From Rhodopirellula islandica (GTDB taxonomy: Bacteria > Planctomycetota > Planctomycetia > Pirellulales > Pirellulaceae): DNA of 64,000 nucleotides. The stretch is taken from positions 292,114 through 356,113 of the forward strand of contig NZ_LECT01000015.1 in the NCBI RefSeq assembly GCF_001027925.1, given 5' to 3'. This document shows positions 45,861 through 55,308 of this stretch, piece after piece (the first letter of the stretch is position 1; each line of letters opens with the position of its first letter). The notes beneath the pieces are model-generated. The model did not search any database, had not been told where the DNA came from, and worked only from the letters and a program-made list of their open reading frames with translations. The position numbers and the translations under genes are program-made.

Positions 45861-47023
45861 GCGTTCACCCCGCACTTCTCGTTCAGTTGTTCTTGGAAAC
45901 GCGAGAACAAGTAGTGGCTGTCGTGAGGACCGGCCGCGGCTTCTGGGTGGTACTGCACTGCAAAGGCACCAGTGTCTTTGTGGCGAACACCAGCGATGGT
46001 GTCGTCGTTCAGGTTGCGGTGAGTGACCTCCAAGCAATCCGGCAAGCCTTGGTCATCGACTGCAAAGCCATGATTCTGGCTGGTGATTTCAACCTTGCCC
46101 GTCTCCAAGTCGAGGACGGGTTGGTTGGCACCGCGATGACCGAACTTCAACTTGAATGTTTTGGCGCCACAAGCCACCGACAGCAACTGATGTCCGAGGC
46201 AAATCCCAAACACGGGCACTTGTCCGAGCAGTTCGCCAATCGCCTTGTGTGCATAGGTCAACGGCTCTGGGTCGCCAGGTCCGTTGGACAAAAAGACGCC
46301 ATCCGGATTCAGCTTCAGGATCTCGTCAGCGGGCATGTTCCCGGGAACGATGGTGACCCGATTGCCACGCGAACGCAGGTGACGGGGGATGTTCCACTTC
46401 ATGCCGAAGTCCATGCAGACGACGTGTGGTCGACTTTCATCGTCGATGGATTTGTCTTTGGCAGCTTCCCGAATTTCACGAACGGTCCAGTCGTCCAGTT
46501 CGTTGGTCCATTTTTCCAATTGAGTTGGCATGACTTCTTGGACCAAGTCACGACCGACCAATCCAGGAGAAGCTTTGGCTTTGGCGACCAACGACGCATC
46601 GTCAAGATCAGTCGTCGACAACACCCCTCGCATCGCACCTTCACTGCGGATGCGGCGCACCAAGGCTCGCGTGTCGATGCCGGCCAACCCAACGACGCCC
46701 TGTGCCTTCAGGTAGTCGCTGAGCGAACCCTCCGAGCGGTAATTGCTGTGCATACGGCTCTCGTTGCGGATGATGAATCCGGCCAGCGATGTGCCGCGAT
46801 TTTCGAGGTCGACGGAGTTGATTCCGTAGTTGCCCATTTCAGGATAGGTCATCGTCACCAGCTGACCGCGATAGCTGGGATCGGTCAGAATTTCTTGGTA
46901 TCCCGTCATCGAGGTGTTGAAGACGACTTCGCCAGTCGTTTCCCCCTCTGCCCCGAGGCTGGTTCCGGTGTAGACGGTGCCGTCTTCAAGAGCGAGTTTG
47001 GCAGCTTTGGCGGGAGAGCTCAT
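45857..47023 (-). CDS. carA: carbamoyl-phosphate synthase small subunit (glutaminase)
   Basis: 388 residues from ATG 47023. Releases ammonia from glutamine for carbamoyl phosphate, used for arginine and pyrimidines. The N-terminal CPSase small-subunit domain (F-N-T-S-M-T-G-Y-Q-E-I-L-T-D-P-S-Y) is followed by the class I glutamine amidotransferase with the nucleophile in G-I-C-L-G-H-Q-L-L, and with H and E in Q-Y-H-P-E-A-A-A-G-P. The stop codon overlaps the proS start (ATGA), so they are coupled. carB is not in the window. Confidence 0.96.
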   Translation of the reverse strand: MSSPAKAAKLALEDGTVYTGTSLGAEGETTGEVVFNTSMTGYQEILTDPSYRGQLVTMTYPEMGNYGINSVDLENRGTSLAGFIIRNESRMHSNYRSEGSLSDYLKAQGVVGLAGIDTRALVRRIRSEGAMRGVLSTTDLDDASLVAKAKASPGLVGRDLVQEVMPTQLEKWTNELDDWTVREIREAAKDKSIDDESRPHVVCMDFGMKWNIPRHLRSRGNRVTIVPGNMPADEILKLNPDGVFLSNGPGDPEPLTYAHKAIGELLGQVPVFGICLGHQLLSVACGAKTFKLKFGHRGANQPVLDLETGKVEITSQNHGFAVDDQGLPDCLEVTHRNLNDDTIAGVRHKDTGAFAVQYHPEAAAGPHDSHYLFSRFQEQLNEKCGVNA

Positions 47024-47279
47024 CAATGCACAATGGGAGTCGCGGAAAAAATTGGAGACCTTCGACGTCGTGCCCTGTTATCGCTGTCGAATCGATTTTC
47101 TTCCAGTCCCCCGAGCGTGCGTTCGCCCCGTTTTCCAGCTGATTTCGCGTGGTTTCTCCGCAGGCTGCTGGGACGGCACTGATTCGATGGATCCCGATCA
47201 AGCTGAGCAGGATCGGACGCCCCCAATCACCCCGCGAGAGCTTGAAAAACTCAGCGAGAGCCTAGGAAAAGACAGCCAG

Positions 47280-47639
47280 CTATTGCGGGGGTTGAACCAA
47301 GGCAATGATCCGGTCGACAGCCAATCGCAGGGACTTCGCCGCCATCGCAAAATTGGTGTGCCCGCTGACCTCAGGCTGGATTGCCTCGTAAAGCTCCGTG
47401 GCGCCGCGCAGACGTCGGAGCTTTTTCTTCGCCATTTTCATGTAGGCAGCCGGGTCGGTTTCGTCCGTTACCGGGCCGACCGCCAAAATGAAGTCGTACA
47501 AATCGCGAACCACCTCTCTCAGATCCTCGTCCTCTTCCGCCTCATCGGCGTGCTTGAGAAACGTGCGGATCATCCAAACGTGAGTCAGCTCGGCATCGAT
47601 GGCTCGAACAACCGTGAGTGGATCACTGGGTGGGGTCAT
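47280..47639 (-). CDS. small helical protein, unknown function
   Basis: 119 residues, ATG 47639. Helical and charged (T-H-V-W-M-I-R-T-F-L-K-H-A-D-E-A-E-E-D-E-D-L), with a basic helix (M-K-M-A-K-K-K-L-R-R-L-R) in the middle. No signal peptide. Codon use looks like its neighbours. I do not recognise a family. A forward-strand frame runs opposite, but this reverse-strand protein is the better candidate. It stands downstream of the transporter-like gene at 47684, 44 bases apart. Confidence 0.65.
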   Translation of the reverse strand: MTPPSDPLTVVRAIDAELTHVWMIRTFLKHADEAEEDEDLREVVRDLYDFILAVGPVTDETDPAAYMKMAKKKLRRLRGATELYEAIQPEVSGHTNFAMAAKSLRLAVDRIIALVQPPQ

Positions 47640-47683
47640 CGCGATCTACTTTCCATGGCGAAAACTCGTTCCCAAGGCGAGAA

Positions 47684-48265
47684 CTAGGACGCTTGCGTGT
47701 CGTCGGATTCGATCGGCGCCGCGGCATGCGACTCCGCCGGTTCGCTTGATTCAGTCGCCGGTTTGGTGGGTGCATGCCCGTGAGGTGTGTTCATCGCCAC
47801 GACCACCACTCCCACCACGGTCAACGTCATTCCGACCCACAGCACAGGGCTGACCTGCACGTGGTCACCCAAGCGAAGAACCGAAACCAATGCCGACACC
47901 GACACCGCTCCGCCAAACACAATTGGCATCACCAACAACGCGTTGCCTTTGCTGGTCATCATCGCGGTGGTCAAACACAACGCTCCAAAGGCCCCCAGGC
48001 AACCGGCCAAGAACCCCCATTTGACAGTCGCGAAGTGCTCGCCAGAGAAACTGAACGAGTCTCCTTTGACGCCCATCATGGCCAAACCGCCCAAGATCGC
48101 GATGACCAAGTAAGCGATGCCGATGAACACGTAAGGTTTGAACGGCGACCAAAGCGGAACGCCGTTGACCCGTGGGGCCTGGGCATTGCCGATCGTGGGG
48201 CCATAACAACCCCAAAACAACGCCGTGCCGATTGCGAAAAGAATAGGAATCAACATTTTGTTCAT
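47684..48265 (-). CDS. multi-pass membrane protein, possibly DMT-like
   Basis: 193 residues from ATG 48265 (M-N-K-M-L-I-P-I-L-F-A-I-G), not from the longer track frame that begins inside ychF. Five to six helices, including F-I-G-I-A-Y-L-V-I-A-I-L-G-G-L-A-M-M and G-C-L-G-A-F-G-A-L-C-L-T-T-A-M-M, and a final helix (V-G-M-T-L-T-V-V-G-V-V-V-V-A-M) are reminiscent of EamA/DMT permease halves. It is half the usual length, so perhaps a dimeric half-transporter. The tail is Ser/Glu/Asp/Ala rich and soluble. Substrate unknown. Confidence 0.65.
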   Translation of the reverse strand: MNKMLIPILFAIGTALFWGCYGPTIGNAQAPRVNGVPLWSPFKPYVFIGIAYLVIAILGGLAMMGVKGDSFSFSGEHFATVKWGFLAGCLGAFGALCLTTAMMTSKGNALLVMPIVFGGAVSVSALVSVLRLGDHVQVSPVLWVGMTLTVVGVVVVAMNTPHGHAPTKPATESSEPAESHAAAPIESDDTQAS

Positions 48266-48353
48266 AGAACCGTCAGTAGGAGGGATGGCGGTGGGAGCGT
48301 CGGAAAGTCGGCGAACGAATGGAAGAAGCGACCATTCGCTGCTGCCAAGACGA

Positions 48354-49445
48354 TCAAACGTTGAACAAGAAGTGACAGATGTCACCGTCTTGCATCACGT
48401 ACGTTTTGCCTTCCACACGAAGTTTACCGGCTTGGCGAATGTCTTTCTCAGTCTTGTATTCTTCTAACTCGGGCAACTGGTAAATCTCAGCCCGAATGAA
48501 CCCACGTTCGAAATCGCTGTGGATCACGCCCGCCGCTTGCGGCGCGGTTGATCCAATCCGGACCGGCCAAGCTCGGACTTCCGTTTCGCCGGCGGTGAAG
48601 AAGCTTTGCAGCCCCAGCGTGCGATAGGCTTCCCGTGCGATGATGTTCAGCGATGGCTCTTCCAAGCCCACGTCCGCCAACATCTCGGCGCGGTCTTCTT
48701 CGTCGAGTTCCGCGATCTCGGATTCCAATTTGGCGCAAACGCAGGCCACCGAGGCTCCCGTCTTGGCCGCGTGCTCACGGACCTTGTCCACCAACTCGTG
48801 TTCGCCCTGGAGGTCGTTTTCGTCGACGTTGGCGATGTACAGAATCGGTTTCGCGGTCATCAAGCCATAGCTGCTGATCGCGGCTTGTTCGGCTTCCGTC
48901 AATTCCAACGTTCGCAGCGGTTGCTCGGTTTCCAGGTGAGCGTTGCACTTCTCGATCACGGCCACTCGAAGCTTGGCTTCTTTGTCACCGCTGCGTGCCG
49001 TCCGTTGGGCCTTGCCCAACGCGTTTTCGAGCGTTTGCATATCGGCCAAAACCAACTCGGTTTCGATCGTGTCGATGTCCGCAATTGGATTGACTTGACC
49101 ACTGACGTGAATCACATCGGGATCTTCAAAGCAACGCACGACCTGCATGATCGCATCGACTTGACGGATATGGCTGAGAAACTTGTTGCCCAGACCTTCG
49201 CCTTCGGCCGCACCTTTGACGATGCCAGCGATATCGACCAGCTTCAACGCGGACGGAATGACCTTTTGAGGTTTGATAAAATTGGTGATCCGATTCAAAC
49301 GCGAATCGGGAACACTCACGATCCCCTCGTTCGGCTCAATCGTGCAAAACGGATAGTTGGCACTTTGAGCCGCGACGCTGGACGTCAGAGCGTTGAAAAG
49401 GGTGCTTTTGCCGACATTGGGCAAGCCGACGATTCCGGCTTCCAT
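48354..49445 (-). CDS. ychF: ribosome-associated GTPase/ATPase YchF (OLA1 family)
   Basis: 363 residues. Starts [16 protein letters not shown] with the G1 loop; G3 is [14 protein letters not shown] replaces N-K-x-D as in YchF, which prefers ATP. The TGS domain follows at the end ([26 protein letters not shown]). Length and motifs are full. Confidence 0.96.
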   Translation of the reverse strand: MEAGIVGLPNVGKSTLFNALTSSVAAQSANYPFCTIEPNEGIVSVPDSRLNRITNFIKPQKVIPSALKLVDIAGIVKGAAEGEGLGNKFLSHIRQVDAIMQVVRCFEDPDVIHVSGQVNPIADIDTIETELVLADMQTLENALGKAQRTARSGDKEAKLRVAVIEKCNAHLETEQPLRTLELTEAEQAAISSYGLMTAKPILYIANVDENDLQGEHELVDKVREHAAKTGASVACVCAKLESEIAELDEEDRAEMLADVGLEEPSLNIIAREAYRTLGLQSFFTAGETEVRAWPVRIGSTAPQAAGVIHSDFERGFIRAEIYQLPELEEYKTEKDIRQAGKLRVEGKTYVMQDGDICHFLFNV

Positions 49446-49603
49446 CGAGTTGCCTGAAAGATTGAGGGAAAGGAAGGGGAGGGAGGGACCGCCATGATCC
49501 GGCAGTTCTCGCGACGGCCACTGTTATGGCGATTCAAAGCCGATTCGTCGAGACGACGCGTTGAGGCGGATTCCAGCGTTTTCCCCCAGCGTCGTTCCCC
49601 ACG

Positions 49604-51154
49604 TCAGAACTCCGCCTGAAACTGCGTTCGGAACAACGTTCCGTTGTCACCGACCAGAATGTCGCTGGCCGTGTTCTGCAGCGGGCTGCCGTCAAGCTGT
49701 GTCACGTCGAAGGTGACCTTCAAACTTGACTTGGACAACGGGTACCAGTTCATGCCCACGGCGTACTCGTTGGCCGCACCATAATCACCGTCGACTCGCG
49801 AATAACGCAGGTTCAGATCCAGCTTCTTGGCGACCAGGAACTTGCCGCCTTCAACGTAGTACCCGTGCTGGAAGAGCTCGTCATTCGAAATCGCTCCGTC
49901 GCCCTGCAAGTCCGTGACCCAGCGCAAGAACACTTCACTCGTCAAACTCCATCCACGACGCTTCCAAGCGAAGTCCACCCCGTACAACCAAACGTCAAAC
50001 TCCGAAATGGACACGCCCGGCGTGACCGCTCCGGTTTGAGTCAACCGAGTTCCGTCCGAGAGCCGAACAAAATTGGCTTCGTCATAAGAACCTCCAGACG
50101 GTTGGGCGGCCAGCGGTGAATACACCGCCGAATGCCCGAGTCGCCAAAGTGCCGCAGAAGTGTTTTGAAAGTCAACGATTTGCGATCCAAAATCGCCCGC
50201 CGGATCCACGTAGCTGGTCGCCGCGAATGTGAAGCGATTGTCGGTCGCCGAATTTGGCAGGTTGGCCGTCCGATACCCGTTCCCGACCATGACTTGATAA
50301 TGGCCATGCTGAGCAAATTCCCCAATGCCGAAGAGTCCAACGGTCCGATCAGGACGAAAAAAATCATTCGCCATCGGTCGATCCGCGAACCGCGTGTGCC
50401 GTGCACCAAGCAACCATTGGCGGCTCGCGGTCACCTTCCGTTTGCCCATCTGAATTTGAAAACGGTCGGTCGCCTGCCACGCCCAGAAGTAATCGAAAAA
50501 GTCCAGCATGTGACCACCGTCGGTGTCGCCGTCGACTTGCACGAAGTACGACAACCTTGGGTCAATCACATGACCACGAATTGCCAGCCGAGCGCGTTCA
50601 ATATCGAATGCGTTGCGGTCCCCCTTGGAACGTGTGACTCCGGCGTTGTCCGTCCAAGAATCGCTCTGCGTGACAAATGAATGATGGCGAAATTGAGCCC
50701 AACCGTTGAATGTCACATCGAACGGATGCTTCTTTTGGTCGAACGGGCGAATGACAAAACCGCGATCGTAATCGGCGTAGTAGTCCAGCGTTCGAAACGC
50801 CTTGGCCTCGGTTCCATCGCATGTTGTCTGCAGCGGCTGTTCAGCGGCCAATGCAACCCGCTCGATCATGCCCGGCGTGCAACCACCGTCGTCTTCGTCC
50901 GCCAACAAACCGAAGGGAGCTTCCGCGATCTCGAGACGGCTTTGAAGCTCTTCGATTCTGGCCTGCTGGGCGTCCAGTTGCGATTGCAGTTCCGACAACA
51001 CGCTGGCAGTGTCTTGCGCCGAAAGGTCCAGCCCTGAAGCGTCTTGGCCCCAGACATTCGCCATTGGGGCGATCCATCCCACCAGGATTGCCCAGCACGC
51101 AACCGCCAGCACTCTCGGAGCAGCACACGGCCTCGATGAAAGCTCGCGAGTCAT
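49604..51154 (-). CDS. phosphate-selective-porin-like outer membrane protein (OprO/OprP family)
   Basis: 516 residues from ATG 51154, the first codon of a proper signal peptide (V-L-A-V-A-C-W-A-I-L-V-G-W). Residues about 45-75 are a coiled coil (L-S-E-L-Q-S-Q-L-D-A-Q-Q-A-R-I-E-E-L) as in trimeric porins. The barrel contains N-G-W-A-Q-F-R-H-H-S, D-I-E-R-A-R-L-A-I-R-G, G-K-R-K-V and a C-terminal F (R-T-Q-F-Q-A-E-F), the outer membrane sorting signal. It would let anions or other small solutes across the outer membrane. A repeat block lies upstream of its promoter. Confidence 0.88.
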   Translation of the reverse strand: MTRELSSRPCAAPRVLAVACWAILVGWIAPMANVWGQDASGLDLSAQDTASVLSELQSQLDAQQARIEELQSRLEIAEAPFGLLADEDDGGCTPGMIERVALAAEQPLQTTCDGTEAKAFRTLDYYADYDRGFVIRPFDQKKHPFDVTFNGWAQFRHHSFVTQSDSWTDNAGVTRSKGDRNAFDIERARLAIRGHVIDPRLSYFVQVDGDTDGGHMLDFFDYFWAWQATDRFQIQMGKRKVTASRQWLLGARHTRFADRPMANDFFRPDRTVGLFGIGEFAQHGHYQVMVGNGYRTANLPNSATDNRFTFAATSYVDPAGDFGSQIVDFQNTSAALWRLGHSAVYSPLAAQPSGGSYDEANFVRLSDGTRLTQTGAVTPGVSISEFDVWLYGVDFAWKRRGWSLTSEVFLRWVTDLQGDGAISNDELFQHGYYVEGGKFLVAKKLDLNLRYSRVDGDYGAANEYAVGMNWYPLSKSSLKVTFDVTQLDGSPLQNTASDILVGDNGTLFRTQFQAEF

Positions 51155-52140
51155 TTTGTGTGTCACCTCAGCCCTCTGCCAACACGCGCAGACCGGCGCC
51201 ACCCCGAATGACACCTGCCGATCCAATCCTTTTGATCGGCAATTCAGAGCCAGTCATCACAACCAGCCCTTCGGGTGCCCGCAAAGTCACCCCAACCAGA
51301 CCACCCTCCCGCCGGGAGGGTCGCGTCGGATCCAGCGTGCACCGCCCCGTTTCCGATTCAGTCCCCCGCAACACCACCGAGTCAGCATCCTGGAAACCCG
51401 ACGCGTCAGCGAGGCCCACGCGACATGCCCCACGCCGGCCCCTTCCGGGGCGTCCTTTTGTTTTTCGTGATCGGTCTCGGGGCTTCCGCCCCGAGCTAAG
51501 CAAGCCGGCCCCTTCCGGGGCGAAGATTGCCGCCGAATGATTCCCCGGTACGCGGCCCCACATCGCCTGCGGCATTTTTCAATTTGCAATTTACAATTTC
51601 ACCCTTTCAATCGATCCCCCACCTCACCGCTCTCCAACTGCCGCCGCTCCGCGGCTGGTCGAGGCAGGGCGTGACGCCTGAGACCTCGGGTTGAAAACCC
51701 GAGGCTGACAACTGCCACCGCTCCGCGGTTGTTCGATCCCCAAACACACACCGCCAGTCGCAGAGCGACGAAAGCCTTGGGTTTTCACCCCAAGGGCATC
51801 CGCCCACGACACACAACTCCCTACTCGCGGAGCGACGACAGTTGATCGCCGCCCCATCGCCGAACGCCCCCCATTCCGAGTCCCCGTACGATGAGCTTCC
51901 AAGCCCGCCGAAATAGAAACCCGACGCGTGACGGCCTGCTGATGGAATCCCACCCCGAAGCGTCAGCGAGGGATCGCGTGCCATTGCAACGAGCCTCTGG
52001 GTCCCTCGCTCACGCGTCGGGTTACCATTTTGACGGAAAGCGGACACTCGATAGCCGTGGTCGCGGCAATTGCCCAGCGCCCTTATGCTGGTCGCTCAAT
52101 TCTTCCAACCCATTTTCTCTGCTCGGACGCGTCCTTCCGC
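51155..52140. other. intergenic repeat region upstream of queA and the porin
   Basis: About 985 bases between the divergent porin and queA genes. From about 51390 to 52025 it is a degenerate relative of the 388-bp block at 25016. 51155-51389 holds the porin promoter region and no feature that I can name. Open frames on both strands translate repeats. Confidence 0.65.
51390..52025. repeat. degenerate copy of the 388-bp hairpin repeat family
   Basis: The same order of modules as at 25016: CCCGACGCGTCAGCGAGG, CCCCTTCCGGGG stems on each side of CTCGGGG-CTTCCG-CCCCGAG, CCTCGGGTT-GAAA-ACCCGAGG, CCGC-TCC-GCGG, and a damaged CTTGGGTTTTCACCCCAAG. The 3' end contains an extra inverted pair, AACCCGACGCGTGA at 51918-51931 against TCACGCGTCGGGTT at 52010-52023. 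Confidence 0.85.
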
Positions 52141-53250
52141 ATGCCATCCTTGGATCTCTACGACTACGAATTGCCTCGCGAACGCATCGCACAGGAACCA
52201 CTGCCCAACCGCGTCGACGCTCGGCTGATGGTGATCGATCGGGCGTCTGGCGAGATCGAACACCATCACGTTCGAGACCTCCCGCAGCTGCTCCGAGCCG
52301 AAGACGTGATGGTGATGAACAATTCGCGAGTCGTCCCGGCACGCTTGTTTGGACGCCGTACGAAAACCGGTGGCCGATGGCAGGGACTGTTCCTGCGGTC
52401 CGATCGAGCCACCGGTGTGTGGGAACTGCTGACGAAGACGCGTGGCACGCTGCAGACTGGCGAAACGATCACCTTGGATGACCGCGATGCTCGTGCCGGT
52501 GGAGAACTGATGGTGATCGGGCGTGACGACCAGGGACACCTGCTGGTCCAACCTGTCCCCAACGATTTTTTCGAGGGACCGGCGAAGGCAATCGAGCCCG
52601 GAAAATGGCTGGACCGCTACGGCCGCATTCCAATCCCACCGTACATTCGAGATGGGCACATGGTGGATGCGGATGTCACCAATTATCAAACGGTGTTTGC
52701 CAGCAGCAAACCCGAAGACGCCGCCAGCGTCGCCGCCCCCACCGCGGGTCTGCACTTCACGAAGTCTTTGCTGACTGAAATTGCCAAGGGGCAAACCGCC
52801 ATGGCGGAAGTCACCCTGCATGTCGGCATCGGCACCTTTCGTCCGATCGAAGTCAATGACATCGACGAACACCGCATGCACGAAGAATGGGGCCGCATCG
52901 AAAGCGACGCCGTCTCGCAGATCAACGACCGCCGAAGCGGTGGAGGGCGTTGTGTGGCCATCGGAACGACCAGCGTCCGTGTCCTGGAAAGCTGCGTTGC
53001 CAACCGAAACGAATCCGACGGTCGCGGCGTCGCAGAAACCTGGACCGGAGCGACGGACATCTTCATCAAGCCACCGTATCGCTTCGGCGTCGTGGATGCG
53101 CTGATGACCAACTTTCATCAACCCAAAAGTTCGCTGCTGGTGCTGGTCAGCGCCTTTGCAGGCCACGACCTGATTCGCCGTGCGTATCAAGAGGCGATTG
53201 AAAACGAATACCGCTTCTTCAGCTACGGCGACGCGATGCTGATCGTCTGA
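52141..53250 (+). CDS. queA: tRNA preQ1(34) S-adenosylmethionine ribosyltransferase-isomerase
   Basis: 369 residues from ATG 52141 (M-P-S-L-D-L-Y-D-Y-E-L-P-R-E-R-I-A-Q). Attaches and rearranges the ribosyl part of SAM on preQ1 in tRNA, forming epoxyqueuosine. Typical segments: N-N-S-R-V-V-P-A-R-L, N-Y-Q-T-V-F-A, T-A-G-L-H-F-T, H-V-G-I-G-T-F-R-P, T-T-S-V-R and the late T-N-F-H-Q-P-K-S. The stop codon abuts, base to base, that of the convergent amylosucrase gene. Confidence 0.95.
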   Translation: MPSLDLYDYELPRERIAQEPLPNRVDARLMVIDRASGEIEHHHVRDLPQLLRAEDVMVMNNSRVVPARLFGRRTKTGGRWQGLFLRSDRATGVWELLTKTRGTLQTGETITLDDRDARAGGELMVIGRDDQGHLLVQPVPNDFFEGPAKAIEPGKWLDRYGRIPIPPYIRDGHMVDADVTNYQTVFASSKPEDAASVAAPTAGLHFTKSLLTEIAKGQTAMAEVTLHVGIGTFRPIEVNDIDEHRMHEEWGRIESDAVSQINDRRSGGGRCVAIGTTSVRVLESCVANRNESDGRGVAETWTGATDIFIKPPYRFGVVDALMTNFHQPKSSLLVLVSAFAGHDLIRRAYQEAIENEYRFFSYGDAMLIV

Positions 53251-55308
53251 TCAAACGCGATGCAGCCACATGAACTCGTAGGGCCCCAGTTCCAGTGGAT
53301 GGGACGTTGTGATCGTTTGACCGGAGTACAGGTCTTCAAAGAAACGCCCCATCCCTGCCGTCCGAAGTCGATTGCTGTCGATCTGCTGCGGATGCTCACA
53401 GAAGTTCGCGACCACAATCACCCGATTGCCTTCGTGTTGGCGGACGTAACCGAGCAGGTGAGGCGATTCGAGAATCAACAACTCCATGTCCAACCCACCA
53501 AACGCGGGTGTCATCTTGCGAATCGCAATCAGCTTGCGAATCGATCGATAAATACGGCCTCGGATCGAGCCGTCGTCTCCCAGTTCGTCCAAGAACTTCC
53601 ACTGCATCTTCGGCCGGTGAACCCATCGGGTGTCCCCGGCCTTCGCAGGATCCTTGACGAAATCGTAGTCGTTCAGCGCGCCCCACTCTTCGCCCAAGTA
53701 AACCAGCGGAATCCCGCCGACACTGAGCATCATCGCGTTGAGCAACAGGATTCGGCGGATCGCTAGTTCCTTCCAATCATCTCGATCGGCTTCGATCGCT
53801 TGTTCCAACCCCGCGAGCGAAGCCAGCGTGCCGCTGATCCGCATGTCACCGTTGTCAGGATTGTGCTGAAACGGGACCCCGCGCGCGAAGGAGCCTTCGA
53901 ATTGGCCGGTGTAAAACGCATTCAGAAACTGGCGATGCCCAAAGGCTTCAATGCCAACCGCCGCAGCGTCCGCATCGTCAAACGTCCAACCAATGTCGTC
54001 ATGGCAGCGCAAGTAGTTCACCCACGTGGTCCGCTCGGGCAACTTGTGACGCCGCGCAAGCGAACGTCGCAACAGCTTCGTATCGCGCGTCGCGAGCGAC
54101 TCCCACATCAGCGCCATCAGCGTTGGATTGTAGGAAGTCTGGCATTCTTTGTGACTGATGTACCGGACGACGTCATCGGGGTGAACGATGGCTTCACTTT
54201 TGAACACCAGTCCCGGGGCTGCGATTCGAACACAGGAATTGAACGCTCGAATCAACGTATGGGCTTCGGGAAGATTCTCGCAATTCGTTCCCATTTGCTT
54301 CCAGATGAACGCAACCGCATCCAGACGCAACAAGTCAACTCCCGTGTTGGCGATGAACAACATCTCCGACAACATCGCTCGAAAGACTTCCGGGTTTCGA
54401 TAATTCAAATCCCACTGAAAGCTGTTGAACGTGGTCCAAACCCACTGCTGCATGCCATCATGCCAGGTGAAGTTCCCGCGACGGACGGTGGGAAAGATTT
54501 CACGCAGCGTCCGCTCGTACTGATCCGGCACACTGCGATCAGGAAAGATGAAGTAGTACTTTTGATACTCTTCGTTTCCTGACTGAGCCTGCTGTGCCCA
54601 GTAGTGATCATCCGCGGTGTGATTGAACACGAAATCCAGCACCAACAAGATCCCCGCTTCACGAAGATCTTCGGCCAGCAAACGCAAATCATCGATCGTT
54701 CCGACACGAGGATCGACGCTGCGATAATTGCTGATCGCGTAGCCGCCGTCATTGTTGCCCGGACGCACTGCGAACAGCGGCATCAGGTGCAAATAGGTCA
54801 GCCCGAGATCTTGAAAGTAGGGGATCTGCTTCCGCAACTCACCGAGGTTCTCGCTGAACAAGTCCACATACAACGCCCCGCCAACCAACTTCTCCGACTG
54901 GTACCACTCCGGATTATTGATCCGATTTTCATCGTCGTTTTTCAACGGCTCCGGGCGCATCCGCCAGCCACGAATGATCGTGAGCAGGATCTGTTCGAGG
55001 TGATAAAAGAAATCCCATTGATCGCCATACAAGTGCACCAAGTGACCGAACAGGTCATCCCAGTGCTGAACGATTCGCAATTGAATTTCGTCGGCTTCTC
55101 TTTGAGAGACGTTTTCGACCTCCCAAAACGATTCCAATCGTGGCAGCAAACGATTCAGCGCGCTCTGCGCCCGCGAATCCTTCACGCCATTGCGAACCGC
55201 GTGCATCAGCGCATTGGTGTGCATTGCGTTCATGGTGTCTGCTGGAGCGGGGGCTGAATCAGGAGGCAGTGGCGGTTTCGGAAGATTGACGTTGATGAGG
55301 GTCGTCAT
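53251..55308 (-). CDS. ams: amylosucrase (GH13 subfamily 4)
   Basis: 685 residues from ATG 55308, overlapping the end of the sucrose-phosphate synthase gene by 50 bases; ATG 55233 (660 residues) would avoid the overlap. Transfers glucose from sucrose to an alpha-1,4-glucan with release of fructose. Catalytic residues are Asp330 (L-L-R-L-D-A-V), Glu372 (F-K-S-E-A-I-V) and Asp437 (R-C-H-D-D-I-G), all exactly 44 positions after D286, E328 and D393 of the Neisseria polysaccharea enzyme, an unusually tight match. The first 100 residues form the helical N-domain ([11 protein letters not shown]). Amylosucrase is the main candidate; sucrose hydrolase is the alternative. Confidence 0.9.
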   Translation of the reverse strand: MTTLINVNLPKPPLPPDSAPAPADTMNAMHTNALMHAVRNGVKDSRAQSALNRLLPRLESFWEVENVSQREADEIQLRIVQHWDDLFGHLVHLYGDQWDFFYHLEQILLTIIRGWRMRPEPLKNDDENRINNPEWYQSEKLVGGALYVDLFSENLGELRKQIPYFQDLGLTYLHLMPLFAVRPGNNDGGYAISNYRSVDPRVGTIDDLRLLAEDLREAGILLVLDFVFNHTADDHYWAQQAQSGNEEYQKYYFIFPDRSVPDQYERTLREIFPTVRRGNFTWHDGMQQWVWTTFNSFQWDLNYRNPEVFRAMLSEMLFIANTGVDLLRLDAVAFIWKQMGTNCENLPEAHTLIRAFNSCVRIAAPGLVFKSEAIVHPDDVVRYISHKECQTSYNPTLMALMWESLATRDTKLLRRSLARRHKLPERTTWVNYLRCHDDIGWTFDDADAAAVGIEAFGHRQFLNAFYTGQFEGSFARGVPFQHNPDNGDMRISGTLASLAGLEQAIEADRDDWKELAIRRILLLNAMMLSVGGIPLVYLGEEWGALNDYDFVKDPAKAGDTRWVHRPKMQWKFLDELGDDGSIRGRIYRSIRKLIAIRKMTPAFGGLDMELLILESPHLLGYVRQHEGNRVIVVANFCEHPQQIDSNRLRTAGMGRFFEDLYSGQTITTSHPLELGPYEFMWLHRV

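Noticed and set aside
45887..47182. 431-residue forward open frame
   Set aside because: Antisense shadow of carA.
47187..47687. Forward frame starting M-D-P-D-Q-A-E-Q-D-R-T-P-P with a protein-like beginning
   Set aside because: After about 35 residues it runs antisense through the better supported 119-residue reverse-strand gene; at most a remnant.
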